Below, piece by piece: positions 25,490 to 34,280 of a stretch of DNA of 49,239 bases. A program made the position numbers and the translations under genes. The notes under the pieces were generated by a model that worked only from the letters and a program-made list of their open reading frames with translations, made no database searches and was not told the origin of the DNA. This DNA comes from Desulfuromusa sp. (GTDB lineage: Bacteria; Desulfobacterota; Desulfuromonadia; Desulfuromonadales; Geopsychrobacteraceae), in assembly GCA_016744595.1 (NCBI GenBank), contig JADGEB010000023.1:1-49239 (forward strand), read 5' to 3'. The number at the start of each line of letters is the position of its first letter. The stretch's first letter is position 1.

Positions 25490-25972
25490 ATGGCTCGAGA
25501 CAAAATCCCTGCAACTCCTGCAATCAGAATGTTAAAGCAGCATAAAGTCAAATTCATTCCCCGTCTGTACAAGTATGAAGATAAGGGAGGGACTCGCACC
25601 AGTGCACGGGAATTACAAGTTGATGAGCATGAAGTGATTAAGACTTTGGTGATGGAGGATGAGCAGCAACAACCACTCATCGTTTTGATGCATGGCAATT
25701 GCGAAGTATCATTGAAGCATTTAGCTCGCCAATTGAAGGTAAAGAAAATTACTCCCTGCAATATAGGCAAAGCTGACACCTTAACCGGCTATCAGACCGG
25801 TGGAATTTCACCCTTCGGGACTCGTCAGATTTTGCCAATCTATATTGAAGAGACTATCATCAATCTGGAGAGAATAATTATCAACGGAGGTCGTCGCGGG
25901 CTCCTAGTAGAATTATCCCCGAGTGACCTGACTCGCATTCTGAATCCAACACCAGTATCTGTTGCTATCTAA
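25490..25972 (+). CDS. ybaK: YbaK/EbsC-type Cys-tRNA(Pro) deacylase
   Basis: YbaK hydrolyses cysteine wrongly attached to tRNA-Pro, a proofreading role in translation. The 160-residue protein fits the family length. Lys51 in HEVIKTLVM is at the position of the essential lysine of H. influenzae YbaK (Lys46). Further motifs are LKVKKITPC and TGYQTGGISPFG, and the tail GGRRGLLVELSPSDL is typical. The gene starts nine bases after rhomboid with GAGGA upstream, so co-transcription is likely. Confidence 0.92.
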   Translation: MARDKIPATPAIRMLKQHKVKFIPRLYKYEDKGGTRTSARELQVDEHEVIKTLVMEDEQQQPLIVLMHGNCEVSLKHLARQLKVKKITPCNIGKADTLTGYQTGGISPFGTRQILPIYIEETIINLERIIINGGRRGLLVELSPSDLTRILNPTPVSVAI

Positions 25973-26018
25973 GGAAGTAGCCCGTTGGACTATCGATAAG
26001 CTAAGCCAGGAGAAAATC

Positions 26019-26843
26019 ATGATCGAGCCACGTTACGCTGAAGTTGCAGAGACGATTCAAAACGCCCAAGCCTTAATAATAACGGCAGGCGCCGGAATGG
26101 GGGTTGATTCAGGATTGCCTGACTTTCGCGGAAATCAGGGATTCTGGAATTCTTATCCGATGTATGAGCAACTAGGGCTCAGCTTTGTTCAGGCTGCTAA
26201 TCCTGAACACTTTGAAGACGATCCCCATTTTGGTTGGGGCTTCTATGGTCACCGTACCAACCTCTACCGAGAGACTATTCCCCACGTCGGTTTTACAATG
26301 CTACAAGATTGGATCAAAGAACTTGATCTCGATTATTTTGTCGCCACATCAAATGTTGACGGACAATTTCAGAAAGCTGGATTTTCCCATGATCGAATTC
26401 TTGAAGTTCATGGCTCAATTCACCATCTACAATGCACTGTCCCCTGCCATCATAATATCTGGAAGAACAGTGCTGAATACGATATTGAAGAATCAACCAT
26501 GCGATCTAAAAATGTTCCAAATTGTCCAAAATGTCAGCGTGTTGCTAGACCAAACATTCTGATGTTTGGGGATTATTCGTGGTTGTCTAAACGTTCCGCT
26601 ATTCAAGAAGAAAATTTCGATATTTTTTTACAAAACAACGACAACAGAAAGATAGTTGTGATTGAGATAGGAGCAGGGTCTTCTGTTCCAACGATTCGTC
26701 ATATCAGCGAACAACTAGGACAACGTCAACAAGCAACTGTTCTCAGGATCAACCCCCGCGAACCACAAATTCGTGCCCCACATTTCTCCTTCTCCGGTGG
26801 TGCTGTTGAGGTTCTAACTCAAATTTATGATGCCATGAATTAA
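26019..26843 (+). CDS. Sir2-family NAD-dependent protein deacylase
   Basis: The 274-residue protein has the NAD-binding motif GAGMGVDSGLPDFRG (residues 24-38), TSNVDGQFQKAG in place of the usual TQNIDGLHQ, and the catalytic His131 in EVHGS. The zinc site uses C139, C143, C169 and C172. Sirtuins remove acyl groups from lysines using NAD; the substrates are unknown here. Asn112 and Asp114 of the NAD site are kept. The ATG at 26019 is preferred because GGAG lies seven bases upstream; an earlier start overlaps ybaK and lacks support. It converges on the next gene with only two bases between the stop codons. Confidence 0.85.
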   Translation: MIEPRYAEVAETIQNAQALIITAGAGMGVDSGLPDFRGNQGFWNSYPMYEQLGLSFVQAANPEHFEDDPHFGWGFYGHRTNLYRETIPHVGFTMLQDWIKELDLDYFVATSNVDGQFQKAGFSHDRILEVHGSIHHLQCTVPCHHNIWKNSAEYDIEESTMRSKNVPNCPKCQRVARPNILMFGDYSWLSKRSAIQEENFDIFLQNNDNRKIVVIEIGAGSSVPTIRHISEQLGQRQQATVLRINPREPQIRAPHFSFSGGAVEVLTQIYDAMN

Positions 26844-26845
26844 CC

Positions 26846-27409
26846 TTAATCAGACGGGGTATCTACTTTCATAAACTTGCAAAATCCTTGTGGTGGCATA
26901 TCGAGAGCGCTATTAAATTTACTGGAAAGATTCTGAAACGCTATCAATCCAGTCAATTCTACAATTTCATCCTCCTTAAACCACTTTTTAAGAATTACAA
27001 CCATTTCATCCGTTACGTGTAAGTGGGTATCAGTCATCGCCTCGGTATACTCCAAAACAGCACATTCCTGGTCACTGAACAAATCACTTTGACGCCAGTG
27101 TTCCAAAGCTTCAACCTTGTCTGATGATCCCGCTCGTTTAGTCAAAACAGAAGAATTAATGTCAACGCAAAAACGGCACCAGTTAATTTGTGATACTCGT
27201 ACCGTAATTAATGAACGCAAGATTGGACTGATAGGTGATTTCTTTCTGTCCAACACTCCATAAAGACAAGCAACAGCCGCGAATAGTTTAGGTTCTCTAG
27301 CCCAGAGTAAAGCTGGCTTCAATAATTGCCCATAGGTACGAAACTGTTTCCAAAAAAAAGGCTTAAGGTACCATGGATATTGCACATAATCTTTCGGTTC
27401 TATACGCAT
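26846..27409 (-). CDS. Carboxymuconolactone decarboxylase/AhpD-like protein
   Basis: The 187-residue helical protein contains RVSQINWCRFCVDINSSV. This is the CxxC alkylhydroperoxidase-like motif of the CMD family, although Asn replaces the His that usually follows (CxxCxxxH). Such proteins can act as thiol peroxidase partners, but many have unknown functions. The ATG at 27409 has AAAGG upstream; the TTG five codons earlier is less likely. It has no operon partner. Confidence 0.75.
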   Translation of the reverse strand: MRIEPKDYVQYPWYLKPFFWKQFRTYGQLLKPALLWAREPKLFAAVACLYGVLDRKKSPISPILRSLITVRVSQINWCRFCVDINSSVLTKRAGSSDKVEALEHWRQSDLFSDQECAVLEYTEAMTDTHLHVTDEMVVILKKWFKEDEIVELTGLIAFQNLSSKFNSALDMPPQGFCKFMKVDTPSD

Positions 27410-27619
27410 GAATTTACCTTTCAAAAAAATTAATCGAACAAACTACTGAAGTTGATGACAGAATAATACCAATAATTATCAGCTTTTGGATAATTATTGT
27501 GGATATTACTTATTGACAAAAGATATATATAATGTGACCATGCCAATGTCTATTGTGAAGGGTGGGGGAAATAGATCAATTCTCATTTGCAATAACATCC
27601 ACACCACGAGAGAAGACTA

Positions 27620-28453
27620 ATGGCCAGAAAAAAAATGGGTGAAATCCTGATTGATAATGAAGTTATCTCTCAAGGTGATTTAGATAAGGCACTTCTAAGA
27701 CAAAAAAATACTAAAAAACCAATCGGTAAAATCCTCGAAGATATGGAAGTTATCCTTGAAGAGGATATTGCCAAAGCGCTCTCTACGCAGTTTGGCTTTC
27801 CCTACGTTAAGAGGTTCTCCAGACACCGTTTTCCCCAAGCAGTTCTGGATACAATTGATACGGAATCAGCCCTGGCTCACCTGATCTTTCCACTTAAAAT
27901 CGATAAAACTACTCTCTATTTAGCTATGTCGAACCCTCTCGACATGGCATTACAAAGCGACCTGTCATTTAAGCTGGCAATGCGTATCTCACCTTGCGTT
28001 GCAACTCCAGATGAAATCAAAACAGCGATCAAAAAATATTACCTGGCAGACATTCCAGTGGAAAAGGAAGATATTACCCAGAACATCCTTCTAGTGGATA
28101 ATCAGGAGATTGTTTTAAATGCCGCAGAAGCAACCCTAAAAAAAGAGGGTTACTCTATTTTCAAAGCTAGAAATGGAGCTGAAGGGTTAAAAATTGCCAC
28201 TCAATTACAACCTAATCTAATCATCACTGACATTGTCATGCCACGAATGGATGGAATCGAGATGTTCAAGGCACTACAAGCCAACGGTGAAATCGACAAT
28301 GTCCCAGTCATTGCCCTCTCAGCAAAAACTTCTGCAGAGGAAGAATACAACTTACTTGAAATGGGGTTTTTTGATTTCATCCCCAAACCGATCAGTCCAA
28401 TCCGCTTATTAGCAAGAGTTAGACGAGCCCTCAGACAGAATAGTCACATCTAA
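27620..28453 (+). CDS. GspE/PilB N-terminal domain fused to a response-regulator receiver
   Basis: Residues 1-145 match the GspE/PilB N-terminal (MshEN-type) domain, with LGEIL-like MGEILIDNEVISQGDLDKAL and the second motif around LYLAMSNPLDMAL. In type II secretion and type IV pilus ATPases this domain binds c-di-GMP or partner proteins. Residues 155-275 are a receiver domain with phospho-acceptor Asp204 (TDIVMPRMDG), Ser234 and Lys256 (PKPIS). The usual acidic pair is Asp160-Asn161, so one magnesium ligand is changed. There is no ATPase or output domain. The arrangement would let a signal or phosphorylation feed a partner-binding module. It stands alone, with no kinase nearby. GAGAGAAG precedes the ATG. 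Confidence 0.85.
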   Translation: MARKKMGEILIDNEVISQGDLDKALLRQKNTKKPIGKILEDMEVILEEDIAKALSTQFGFPYVKRFSRHRFPQAVLDTIDTESALAHLIFPLKIDKTTLYLAMSNPLDMALQSDLSFKLAMRISPCVATPDEIKTAIKKYYLADIPVEKEDITQNILLVDNQEIVLNAAEATLKKEGYSIFKARNGAEGLKIATQLQPNLIITDIVMPRMDGIEMFKALQANGEIDNVPVIALSAKTSAEEEYNLLEMGFFDFIPKPISPIRLLARVRRALRQNSHI

Positions 28454-28787
28454 ACCCTGCTATAGCACCAATCAGTATCTCTTTTAACCCGTATAGAATA
28501 AATATATTTAAACGGGTTATACGCGTCAATTAATTCTTCAATTTAGCTTGACAAAAGTGTGAATTTGGGGTTGAAAACACTCCAAAAGATACACTAATGG
28601 TGCACAGAACACCTGCTTATTTTTTAGGCAAAGAGGAAAAAAGTAAGCTATCACAGGGCTGATATTGCCTAATAGCCAGTTTTACACAACGCTATCCACA
28701 GCAAATGTTTACAGCCGTCACTGACAACTTCAAAAGAATTATTTTTATTATATTTACAGGTAGTTAGGAGAATACCAAGATCAAAGA
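28454..28787. other. Intergenic region with one inverted repeat
   Basis: This stretch of 334 AT-rich bases has no supportable gene. TAACCCGT (28485-28492) pairs with ACGGGTTA (28512-28519) as an 8-base stem with a 19-base loop but no T run, so it is not a clear terminator. No known riboswitch pattern was recognised. Confidence 0.5.
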
Positions 28788-29294
28788 CTAATCTTCTCTG
28801 ACAGCGCAATCAGCAGGATCTCCCTTTAATTTTGCCAGAGCATGAGGAAGAACCGGCAGCAAGACCTCAAAGTTCTCTCGTGCTGCCTTTGGGCTCCCAG
28901 GAAGATTAATAATCAAGGTTTGCTGGCGCACCCCGACCAGAGCACGAGACAACATAGCACGCGGGGTTATTCTTATGCTGGCTGCACGCATCGCTTCTGC
29001 CATCCCGGGGACCAGATAATCAACGGCAACTTCAGTTGCCTGAGGGGTAACATCACGTGGGCTCAGTCCTGTCCCACCAGTGGTCAGAATCAAATCGAGA
29101 TGCAAATCATCTACCCAACTTTTTAACATCATAATAATTTTATCTGGATCATCAGCTATGACCTGATAGCGGACAACATTACCCATCCCCGACACCAAAT
29201 CTGCTAGTAAAGAACCACTTTCATCTTCACGCTCGCCACAAGCACCTTTGTCGGAAAGAGTGAGAATTCCAACCCGATAATTTTCTTCTACCAC
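28788..29294 (-). CDS. MogA/MoaB-family molybdenum cofactor biosynthesis protein
   Basis: The 168-residue protein carries the molybdopterin-binding motif LILTTGGTGLSPRDVTPQATE and the tail motif IINLPGSPKAARENFEVLLPVLPHAL, both diagnostic for the MoaB/Mog family. MogA adenylylates molybdopterin before metal insertion. MoaB-like proteins have overlapping or unclear roles, and the sequence does not decide between the two. It lies 28 bases after the 340-residue hypothetical gene, the last of a leftward run. Confidence 0.9.
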   Translation of the reverse strand: MVEENYRVGILTLSDKGACGEREDESGSLLADLVSGMGNVVRYQVIADDPDKIIMMLKSWVDDLHLDLILTTGGTGLSPRDVTPQATEVAVDYLVPGMAEAMRAASIRITPRAMLSRALVGVRQQTLIINLPGSPKAARENFEVLLPVLPHALAKLKGDPADCAVRED

Positions 29295-29322
29295 CAGCTA
29301 CTCCTCCATCTCTTCAACATAA

Positions 29323-30345
29323 TTATCTTTTCTTGGTCATCAACATACGCCTTGCGTTATTAATGATTGCCTGTCCAACCTCACGGCTCTTGGCCAACTC
29401 CTTAATATCCTTTTCCGATAAAAAGTTCATGTACCGCACGGCCGTCTGAAGCGGTGTCCGCGGGTGAACAATCAGAGCCTTTTTCATATCATAGAGCTTC
29501 ACCCAATCTCGATTAAGCAAAATAATCCGGATCAGTTCATCACTACTGCTGCGATTTTTTGCAACGGCTACAACTTCACCTTCAGAGATTCTCGGGTTTT
29601 TCAGAACAGCAGTATTGACCTGTTTATTAGATTCGCGGATTAATAACGTTCGCCACTCCTTATCCCCAGTCAAAGCCATTTTGATCTTATCAGCAACTGC
29701 CATTTCTTGTAGTTGCTGATATTTAGAAAAATCATCACCTTCAATCTCATCATCAACAGGCACATCATCTTCATTTTCATCTGCTGCTACGGGTTCAGAT
29801 TGCTGCGCCACAATGGGTTCAGGTTCCTCAACAGGTTCAACCCAACCGAGACGATGCTTCATTACCTTATCTGCGTGAGCGTTATTAATTAGCGCAGTTC
29901 GCAAGGCGTCTGTTTTGCGCAGAATTTCATCATTGTGCGAAAGCATATCCAGCACATCACCACTACTGTTCTCAGCCAGAAACAACAGGCTCTTGATTCC
30001 AATCATCCGATGTGTCAACGCGACCTGCATAACTACGAAATCCTGATAACGTAACTGCACAATCAAATCTATGATTGATGGATGCAATTCAACTTGACCT
30101 AGAGCCGCCAAGAGAATCTGTGCCGGAAGAGTTTTCAGAGTACTTAAAGCTTCCGCCTTAAGTTCCGGATTCTCACCATGATAGAAAACGAACAGCACGG
30201 TGACCAGATTGTGACCTGACATCGGCAGCGCACCACGAGCGGCAGCAAGGCGAACACTATGACCGCCCCACTTACTCATGATCTTGGCAACTTCTGCCGG
30301 GATTACAATCTGAACCTTTTCTGTTCCCTGTTGATTCTCAGTCAA
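29323..30345 (-). CDS. Hypothetical protein, helical repeat-like with acidic linker
   Basis: No named family was recognised. The 340-residue protein is soluble and mostly helical. Two helical halves (about 1-165 and 215-340) are joined by an acidic, proline-rich linker with runs such as PVEEPEPIVAQQ and ENEDDVPVDDEIEGDD. The C-terminal half contains repeat-like segments (LLIRESNKQVNTAVLKNPRI, IILLNRDWVKLYDMKKALIV) that look like HEAT or leucine-rich-variant repeats. It is 7 bases from the SPOR gene and probably in the same operon. Confidence 0.5.
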   Translation of the reverse strand: MTENQQGTEKVQIVIPAEVAKIMSKWGGHSVRLAAARGALPMSGHNLVTVLFVFYHGENPELKAEALSTLKTLPAQILLAALGQVELHPSIIDLIVQLRYQDFVVMQVALTHRMIGIKSLLFLAENSSGDVLDMLSHNDEILRKTDALRTALINNAHADKVMKHRLGWVEPVEEPEPIVAQQSEPVAADENEDDVPVDDEIEGDDFSKYQQLQEMAVADKIKMALTGDKEWRTLLIRESNKQVNTAVLKNPRISEGEVVAVAKNRSSSDELIRIILLNRDWVKLYDMKKALIVHPRTPLQTAVRYMNFLSEKDIKELAKSREVGQAIINNARRMLMTKKR

Positions 30346-30352
30346 GCTAACC

Positions 30353-31240
30353 TCACTTCTTTTCTGAAACCTGTGTATGCAACCCTAAACTTGATATGTG
30401 TGCAGCAACTTCACGTGCCGTTTGCTGATCTGCCTGGAGAGCGGCTAACATTGTGCCTTTCATAGTGATCTCACTATCAACCAACGTAACATCAATCCTT
30501 TTATTTGCCAGATCGTCACGCATTTGTTGAGCCCGAACTCTCTGATGGAAAGACCCGGAATAAACAGCCAATTTATCTCCAGATGGTAATATAAATGCAG
30601 AATTCACAGCCTTTTTCAATCTTACCAAATGTGCCCTGGCCTCCGCCTCAGGATAAATCCCCTCTAACAAACGAATCATTGAAACCTGACCATATCCGAG
30701 GCTTTTCTGTGGATGAAGTCCAAGTTCCTGCAAACTGCTGATAGCATGTTGTAATTCATCAGACTGGATAAAAGGGCCAACTGTTACGGTATAAAGAGGG
30801 GCTTTTATATCAACAAGTGGAACAGCAGCAATGACGTCCTTATCTGATTCCAAATATGAATCTTTTTCGACAATAACACCAACAACAGGAATCTCTATTT
30901 TGGGTCGTACCGGAACCGGCAACTTTGGTGAAACATAATGGTTCTGCTCGCTAGCAGGTGGATTTTGACTAGGCATATTATCCAGGGAATAATAGCCCAT
31001 ACCAAGAAGGAGAATACCTAACAGTATTAAAGTAAGAAATGAGCCAGAACGACCTGTTGTCCTCTTGCTGACAACCCTTACCTCCTGTTCAGCAATACGC
31101 TCAACCGATCGTGTGTCCCCTGAATCATCAAGCAGGAGTGACTCAAGACTTTTTTGTTGACTTACTTGTCGTTCGACAAGACCAGTCTTTTCAGAGAACG
31201 TTTCAATCGATTCCGGAATGTCCTGTTCATCCACAGCCAT
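30353..31240 (-). CDS. SPOR-domain membrane protein
   Basis: The 295-residue protein has an acidic cytoplasmic N-terminus, one membrane helix at about residues 67-86 (GSFLTLILLGILLLGMGYYS), a proline-rich linker and a C-terminal SPOR-like region (YTVTVGPFIQSDELQHAISSL and KLAVYSGSFHQRVRAQQMRDDL). SPOR domains bind septal peptidoglycan lacking stem peptides, so a role at the division site is likely. Two SPOR-like repeats may be present. It is downstream of the EF-G paralogue but separated from it by a strong terminator. Confidence 0.72.
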   Translation of the reverse strand: MAVDEQDIPESIETFSEKTGLVERQVSQQKSLESLLLDDSGDTRSVERIAEQEVRVVSKRTTGRSGSFLTLILLGILLLGMGYYSLDNMPSQNPPASEQNHYVSPKLPVPVRPKIEIPVVGVIVEKDSYLESDKDVIAAVPLVDIKAPLYTVTVGPFIQSDELQHAISSLQELGLHPQKSLGYGQVSMIRLLEGIYPEAEARAHLVRLKKAVNSAFILPSGDKLAVYSGSFHQRVRAQQMRDDLANKRIDVTLVDSEITMKGTMLAALQADQQTAREVAAHISSLGLHTQVSEKK

Positions 31241-31260
31241 CTCCCAAGGTTCTGTATTCT

Positions 31261-31304
31261 TAAAAAATTAAAAACCCGGGGCACCGCCTAACCTAGTGCC
31301 CCGG
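31261..31304 (-). terminator. Intrinsic terminator of the EF-G-like gene
   Basis: CCGGGGCAC (31276-31284) and GTGCCCCGG (31296-31304) form a perfect nine-pair stem. On the minus strand the stem is followed by GTTTTTAATTTTTT, so it ends transcription of the EF-G-like gene; the SPOR gene then needs its own promoter or readthrough. Confidence 0.9.
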
Positions 31305-31313
31305 ATATATTTT

Positions 31314-33392
31314 TCAGCTTTCTTTGTTCATTTCATCCAGAAGTTTAGCCGTCTGATGCGTTGGTACTTCTTCATACTTACTGAATTCCATAGAAAACAT
31401 CCCACGATCTGAAGTCATGGATCGTAGTTCAGGGGCATACCTGAGAACTTCAGACATTGGAACTTCGGCACGAATCACCTGGCTATTGGTCTGAGGTTCA
31501 ACCCCAACCACCTTACCACGACGTGAATTGAGATCACCGATAACATCGCCCATACAATCGTCAGGAACTGTAATCTCAATTGCCATAATTGGTTCAAGAA
31601 GTACCGGTTTACACACTTCCATCGCCTTTTTAAAAGCCATGGAGCCAGCAACTTTAAAAGCCATTTCAGAGGAATCAACTGAGTGATGAGAACCATCATA
31701 CAAAGTAATTTGCACATCAACGACCTGACTTTTAATCAAAGGTCCGGTTTTCATCGCTTCAATAATTCCTTTGTCGACAGCAGGTATATAATTTCTCGGG
31801 ATAACTCCCCCGACAACTTTGTCGATAAATTCATAACCACTTCCACGCGGCATCGGCTTGACCTCTATCCAAACATCACCAAACTGCCCCTTGCCACCTG
31901 ATTGTTTTTTGTATTTACCTTGCACCTGGGTTGAAAGTTTGATGGTTTCACGATAAGGAACCTTTGGCTCGTTAAGGACAACCTCTGCACCATATTTACG
32001 CTTGAGACGCTCTACAGCAACTTCTAAATGAATCTGTCCCATTCCGGAGAGGACCATTTCTTTGGTCTCGTCATCGCGGGTTATCCGTAAAGTTGGATCC
32101 TCTTCCATCAACCGCTGTAAGCCTGTATAGATTTTATCCTCATCCCCTTTGTTCTTTCCTTCCAAAGCAAATGAGATAATTGGCTTAAGTGGGACAAGAG
32201 GTTCATACATAACCTGATTTTTTAAATCACACAAAGTATCACCTGTTGCAGTTGCCTTAAGTTTGGGAACCGCAACAATATCCCCTGCAGCAGCTAGATC
32301 GATAGGAGTCTGGTTCTTCCCTTCAAGTTTAAAGATATTACCGATTCTTTCTTTTTCATCCTTGTTCGGATTATAAACGATAGTATCTCCGGACAAAGTC
32401 CCTGAATAAAGACGCATCAACGTCAACTTCCCCGCATAGGGATCATTGATTGTCTTAAAAACCATCGCAGAGAATGGCTCATCTTCACTTGGCTGTCGTT
32501 CCACCAACTCATCGGTATATGGTTTAATCCCAGTCTGGACACCTTTGTCAATCGGGGATGGTAGGCAAGCAGTAATATAATCGAGTAGATGACGGACTCC
32601 AATGTTTGCTGTCGCACTACCGCATAATACGGCAGTAAAAACACCGGTCAAAGTACCTTCACGCAATCCAAACAGAATTTCTTCTTCGCTTAAAGATTCA
32701 CCTTCAAGGTATTTTTCCATCAGATCATCATCAGCCTCGGCAACCGCTTCTAGCAATTGCTCACGCAGTCGATCCGCTTCATCTTGGTAATCTTCCGGGA
32801 TGTCGACTTCATCATAAGTCCCTTTTTCATCAAACTTATAAATTTTTGCCTTCATCCGAACAAGGTCGATGATCCCCTTAAATTCTTCTTCAGCACCAAT
32901 CGGCATGGTCACAACCACAGCACGCGCACCAAGAGCTTTTTCCATATCATCAACAGCTTTAAGAAAATCGGCTCGTTCTTTATCCATCTTGTTGACAAAA
33001 GCAATTCTTGGGACTTCAAACTTGTCACACCATTTCCAGATCTGCATGGTCTGAGATTTGACCCCGGAAATTGCCGAGACAATCACTACGGATCCACCGA
33101 GAACTCGCAGACAACGACGCGTATCATGCAAAAAGTTACTGACCCCAGGAGTATCGACAATATGTAAGCTGTAATCGTTCCACAAACAATGGTTCAAGCT
33201 GGAGCTGAGTGTTGCCTTACGCTTGATTTCCTCTTCCTCAAAATCCATTGAAGAAGTACCATTATCGACCTTCCCCAGCGTATCGGTCATCCCCGTATTG
33301 AATAAAATCGCCTCAACCAGCGAAGTCTTACCGGCACTGTTGTGTGCTACAATTCCAAGATTTCTCACTTTTGTTGTGTCATACTTACCCAT
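31314..33392 (-). CDS. Elongation factor G paralogue (EF-G2-like translational GTPase)
   Basis: The 692-residue protein has all EF-G domains. The P-loop is AHNSAGKTS (residues 16-24) where translocating EF-G has AHIDAGKTT, and G3 is DTPG and G4 is NKMD. The switch I segment reads IKRKATLSSSL rather than the usual RGITI-type sequence. The C-terminal domains IV and V are complete. These differences place it with the divergent second EF-G group found in many bacteria, whose role (recycling, stress, or a translation-regulating GTPase) is unsettled. It stands alone, 97 bases after coaX, and has its own terminator. Confidence 0.88.
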   Translation of the reverse strand: MGKYDTTKVRNLGIVAHNSAGKTSLVEAILFNTGMTDTLGKVDNGTSSMDFEEEEIKRKATLSSSLNHCLWNDYSLHIVDTPGVSNFLHDTRRCLRVLGGSVVIVSAISGVKSQTMQIWKWCDKFEVPRIAFVNKMDKERADFLKAVDDMEKALGARAVVVTMPIGAEEEFKGIIDLVRMKAKIYKFDEKGTYDEVDIPEDYQDEADRLREQLLEAVAEADDDLMEKYLEGESLSEEEILFGLREGTLTGVFTAVLCGSATANIGVRHLLDYITACLPSPIDKGVQTGIKPYTDELVERQPSEDEPFSAMVFKTINDPYAGKLTLMRLYSGTLSGDTIVYNPNKDEKERIGNIFKLEGKNQTPIDLAAAGDIVAVPKLKATATGDTLCDLKNQVMYEPLVPLKPIISFALEGKNKGDEDKIYTGLQRLMEEDPTLRITRDDETKEMVLSGMGQIHLEVAVERLKRKYGAEVVLNEPKVPYRETIKLSTQVQGKYKKQSGGKGQFGDVWIEVKPMPRGSGYEFIDKVVGGVIPRNYIPAVDKGIIEAMKTGPLIKSQVVDVQITLYDGSHHSVDSSEMAFKVAGSMAFKKAMEVCKPVLLEPIMAIEITVPDDCMGDVIGDLNSRRGKVVGVEPQTNSQVIRAEVPMSEVLRYAPELRSMTSDRGMFSMEFSKYEEVPTHQTAKLLDEMNKES

Positions 33393-33489
33393 GAATCGCT
33401 CCTTTTAAGAAAAAGCCTACTACGGATTTCCGCAGCAGCAGCCCTCCATTTCATCGACGTCATTACGTCCAGATAACAGGGTCTGAAGG

Positions 33490-34257
33490 TTAGTTCCGGT
33501 TTCTTTCGTAGAGTAATCGTAATCCTTCCAAAGTCAAGAAGGGTTCTACCAAATCTATACAGCTGGTTGCAGTAGAGATCGATGCGGCCAGACCACCGGT
33601 GGCAACCACTTTAGGTAAGGCTGACAACTCTTTCTTCATGCGACTGACAATCCCTTCAACCAGCCCGACATAGCCAAAGAATATTCCAGCTTGCATGCTA
33701 TTGACGGTGTTTTTAGCGACAATTTGATCCGGTCGTGAAAATTCGACCCGAGGCAACTTACTTGCCCGCTCAAATAGGGCATCAGCAGAGATTCCCACTC
33801 CAGGAGCAATAGCACCACCCTGGTAGCAACCATCAGCTGAAATTACATCAAAAGTCGTTGCGGTACCAAAATCGACGACAATAAGACCACACTTCGATTT
33901 CTCGTAAGCGGCGATGGCATTAACAATCCGGTCGGCACCAACTTCACGCGGGTTATCATATTGAATCGGCATACCAGTCTTCATACCGGGACCAACTATA
34001 TATGGCTTCAAATCAAAATACCGCTGACAGAGCCCCTCCATCGTATCCAGCATCGGCGGTACAACACTGGACACAATCACGGCATCCAGATCAGAAAACT
34101 GTAACCCTGACAACCGAAACAGATTATCAATCAACATCGCATATTCATCAACTGTCCGGTCTTTATCGGTTCCGATCCGCCAGTCATTCTTTAAAGTTTG
34201 TCCGGCATAAATCCCCAAGACAGTATTGGTATTTCCAATATCAATAACCAACAACAT
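33490..34257 (-). CDS. coaX: Type III pantothenate kinase
   Basis: CoaX phosphorylates pantothenate, the first step of coenzyme A synthesis, and uses a monovalent cation. The 255-residue protein has [17 protein letters not shown] at the N-terminus (ATP phosphate site), [27 protein letters not shown], and [11 protein letters not shown]. The last gene of the nadC-birA-coaX run, it starts 23 bases after birA. Confidence 0.95.
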   Translation of the reverse strand: MLLVIDIGNTNTVLGIYAGQTLKNDWRIGTDKDRTVDEYAMLIDNLFRLSGLQFSDLDAVIVSSVVPPMLDTMEGLCQRYFDLKPYIVGPGMKTGMPIQYDNPREVGADRIVNAIAAYEKSKCGLIVVDFGTATTFDVISADGCYQGGAIAPGVGISADALFERASKLPRVEFSRPDQIVAKNTVNSMQAGIFFGYVGLVEGIVSRMKKELSALPKVVATGGLAASISTATSCIDLVEPFLTLEGLRLLYERNRN

Positions 34258-34280
34258 GATTCGACATGACTCCTGATATA

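Noticed and set aside
27513-27532. TTGACA followed by TATAAT-like sequence as a sigma-70 promoter for the GspE-N/receiver gene
   Set aside because: The spacing between the two boxes is only about nine bases, too short for a promoter with both elements.
28485-28519. Inverted repeat after the GspE-N/receiver gene as an intrinsic terminator
   Set aside because: The loop is long (19 bases), the stem short and no T run follows; left only as a note in the intergenic entry.
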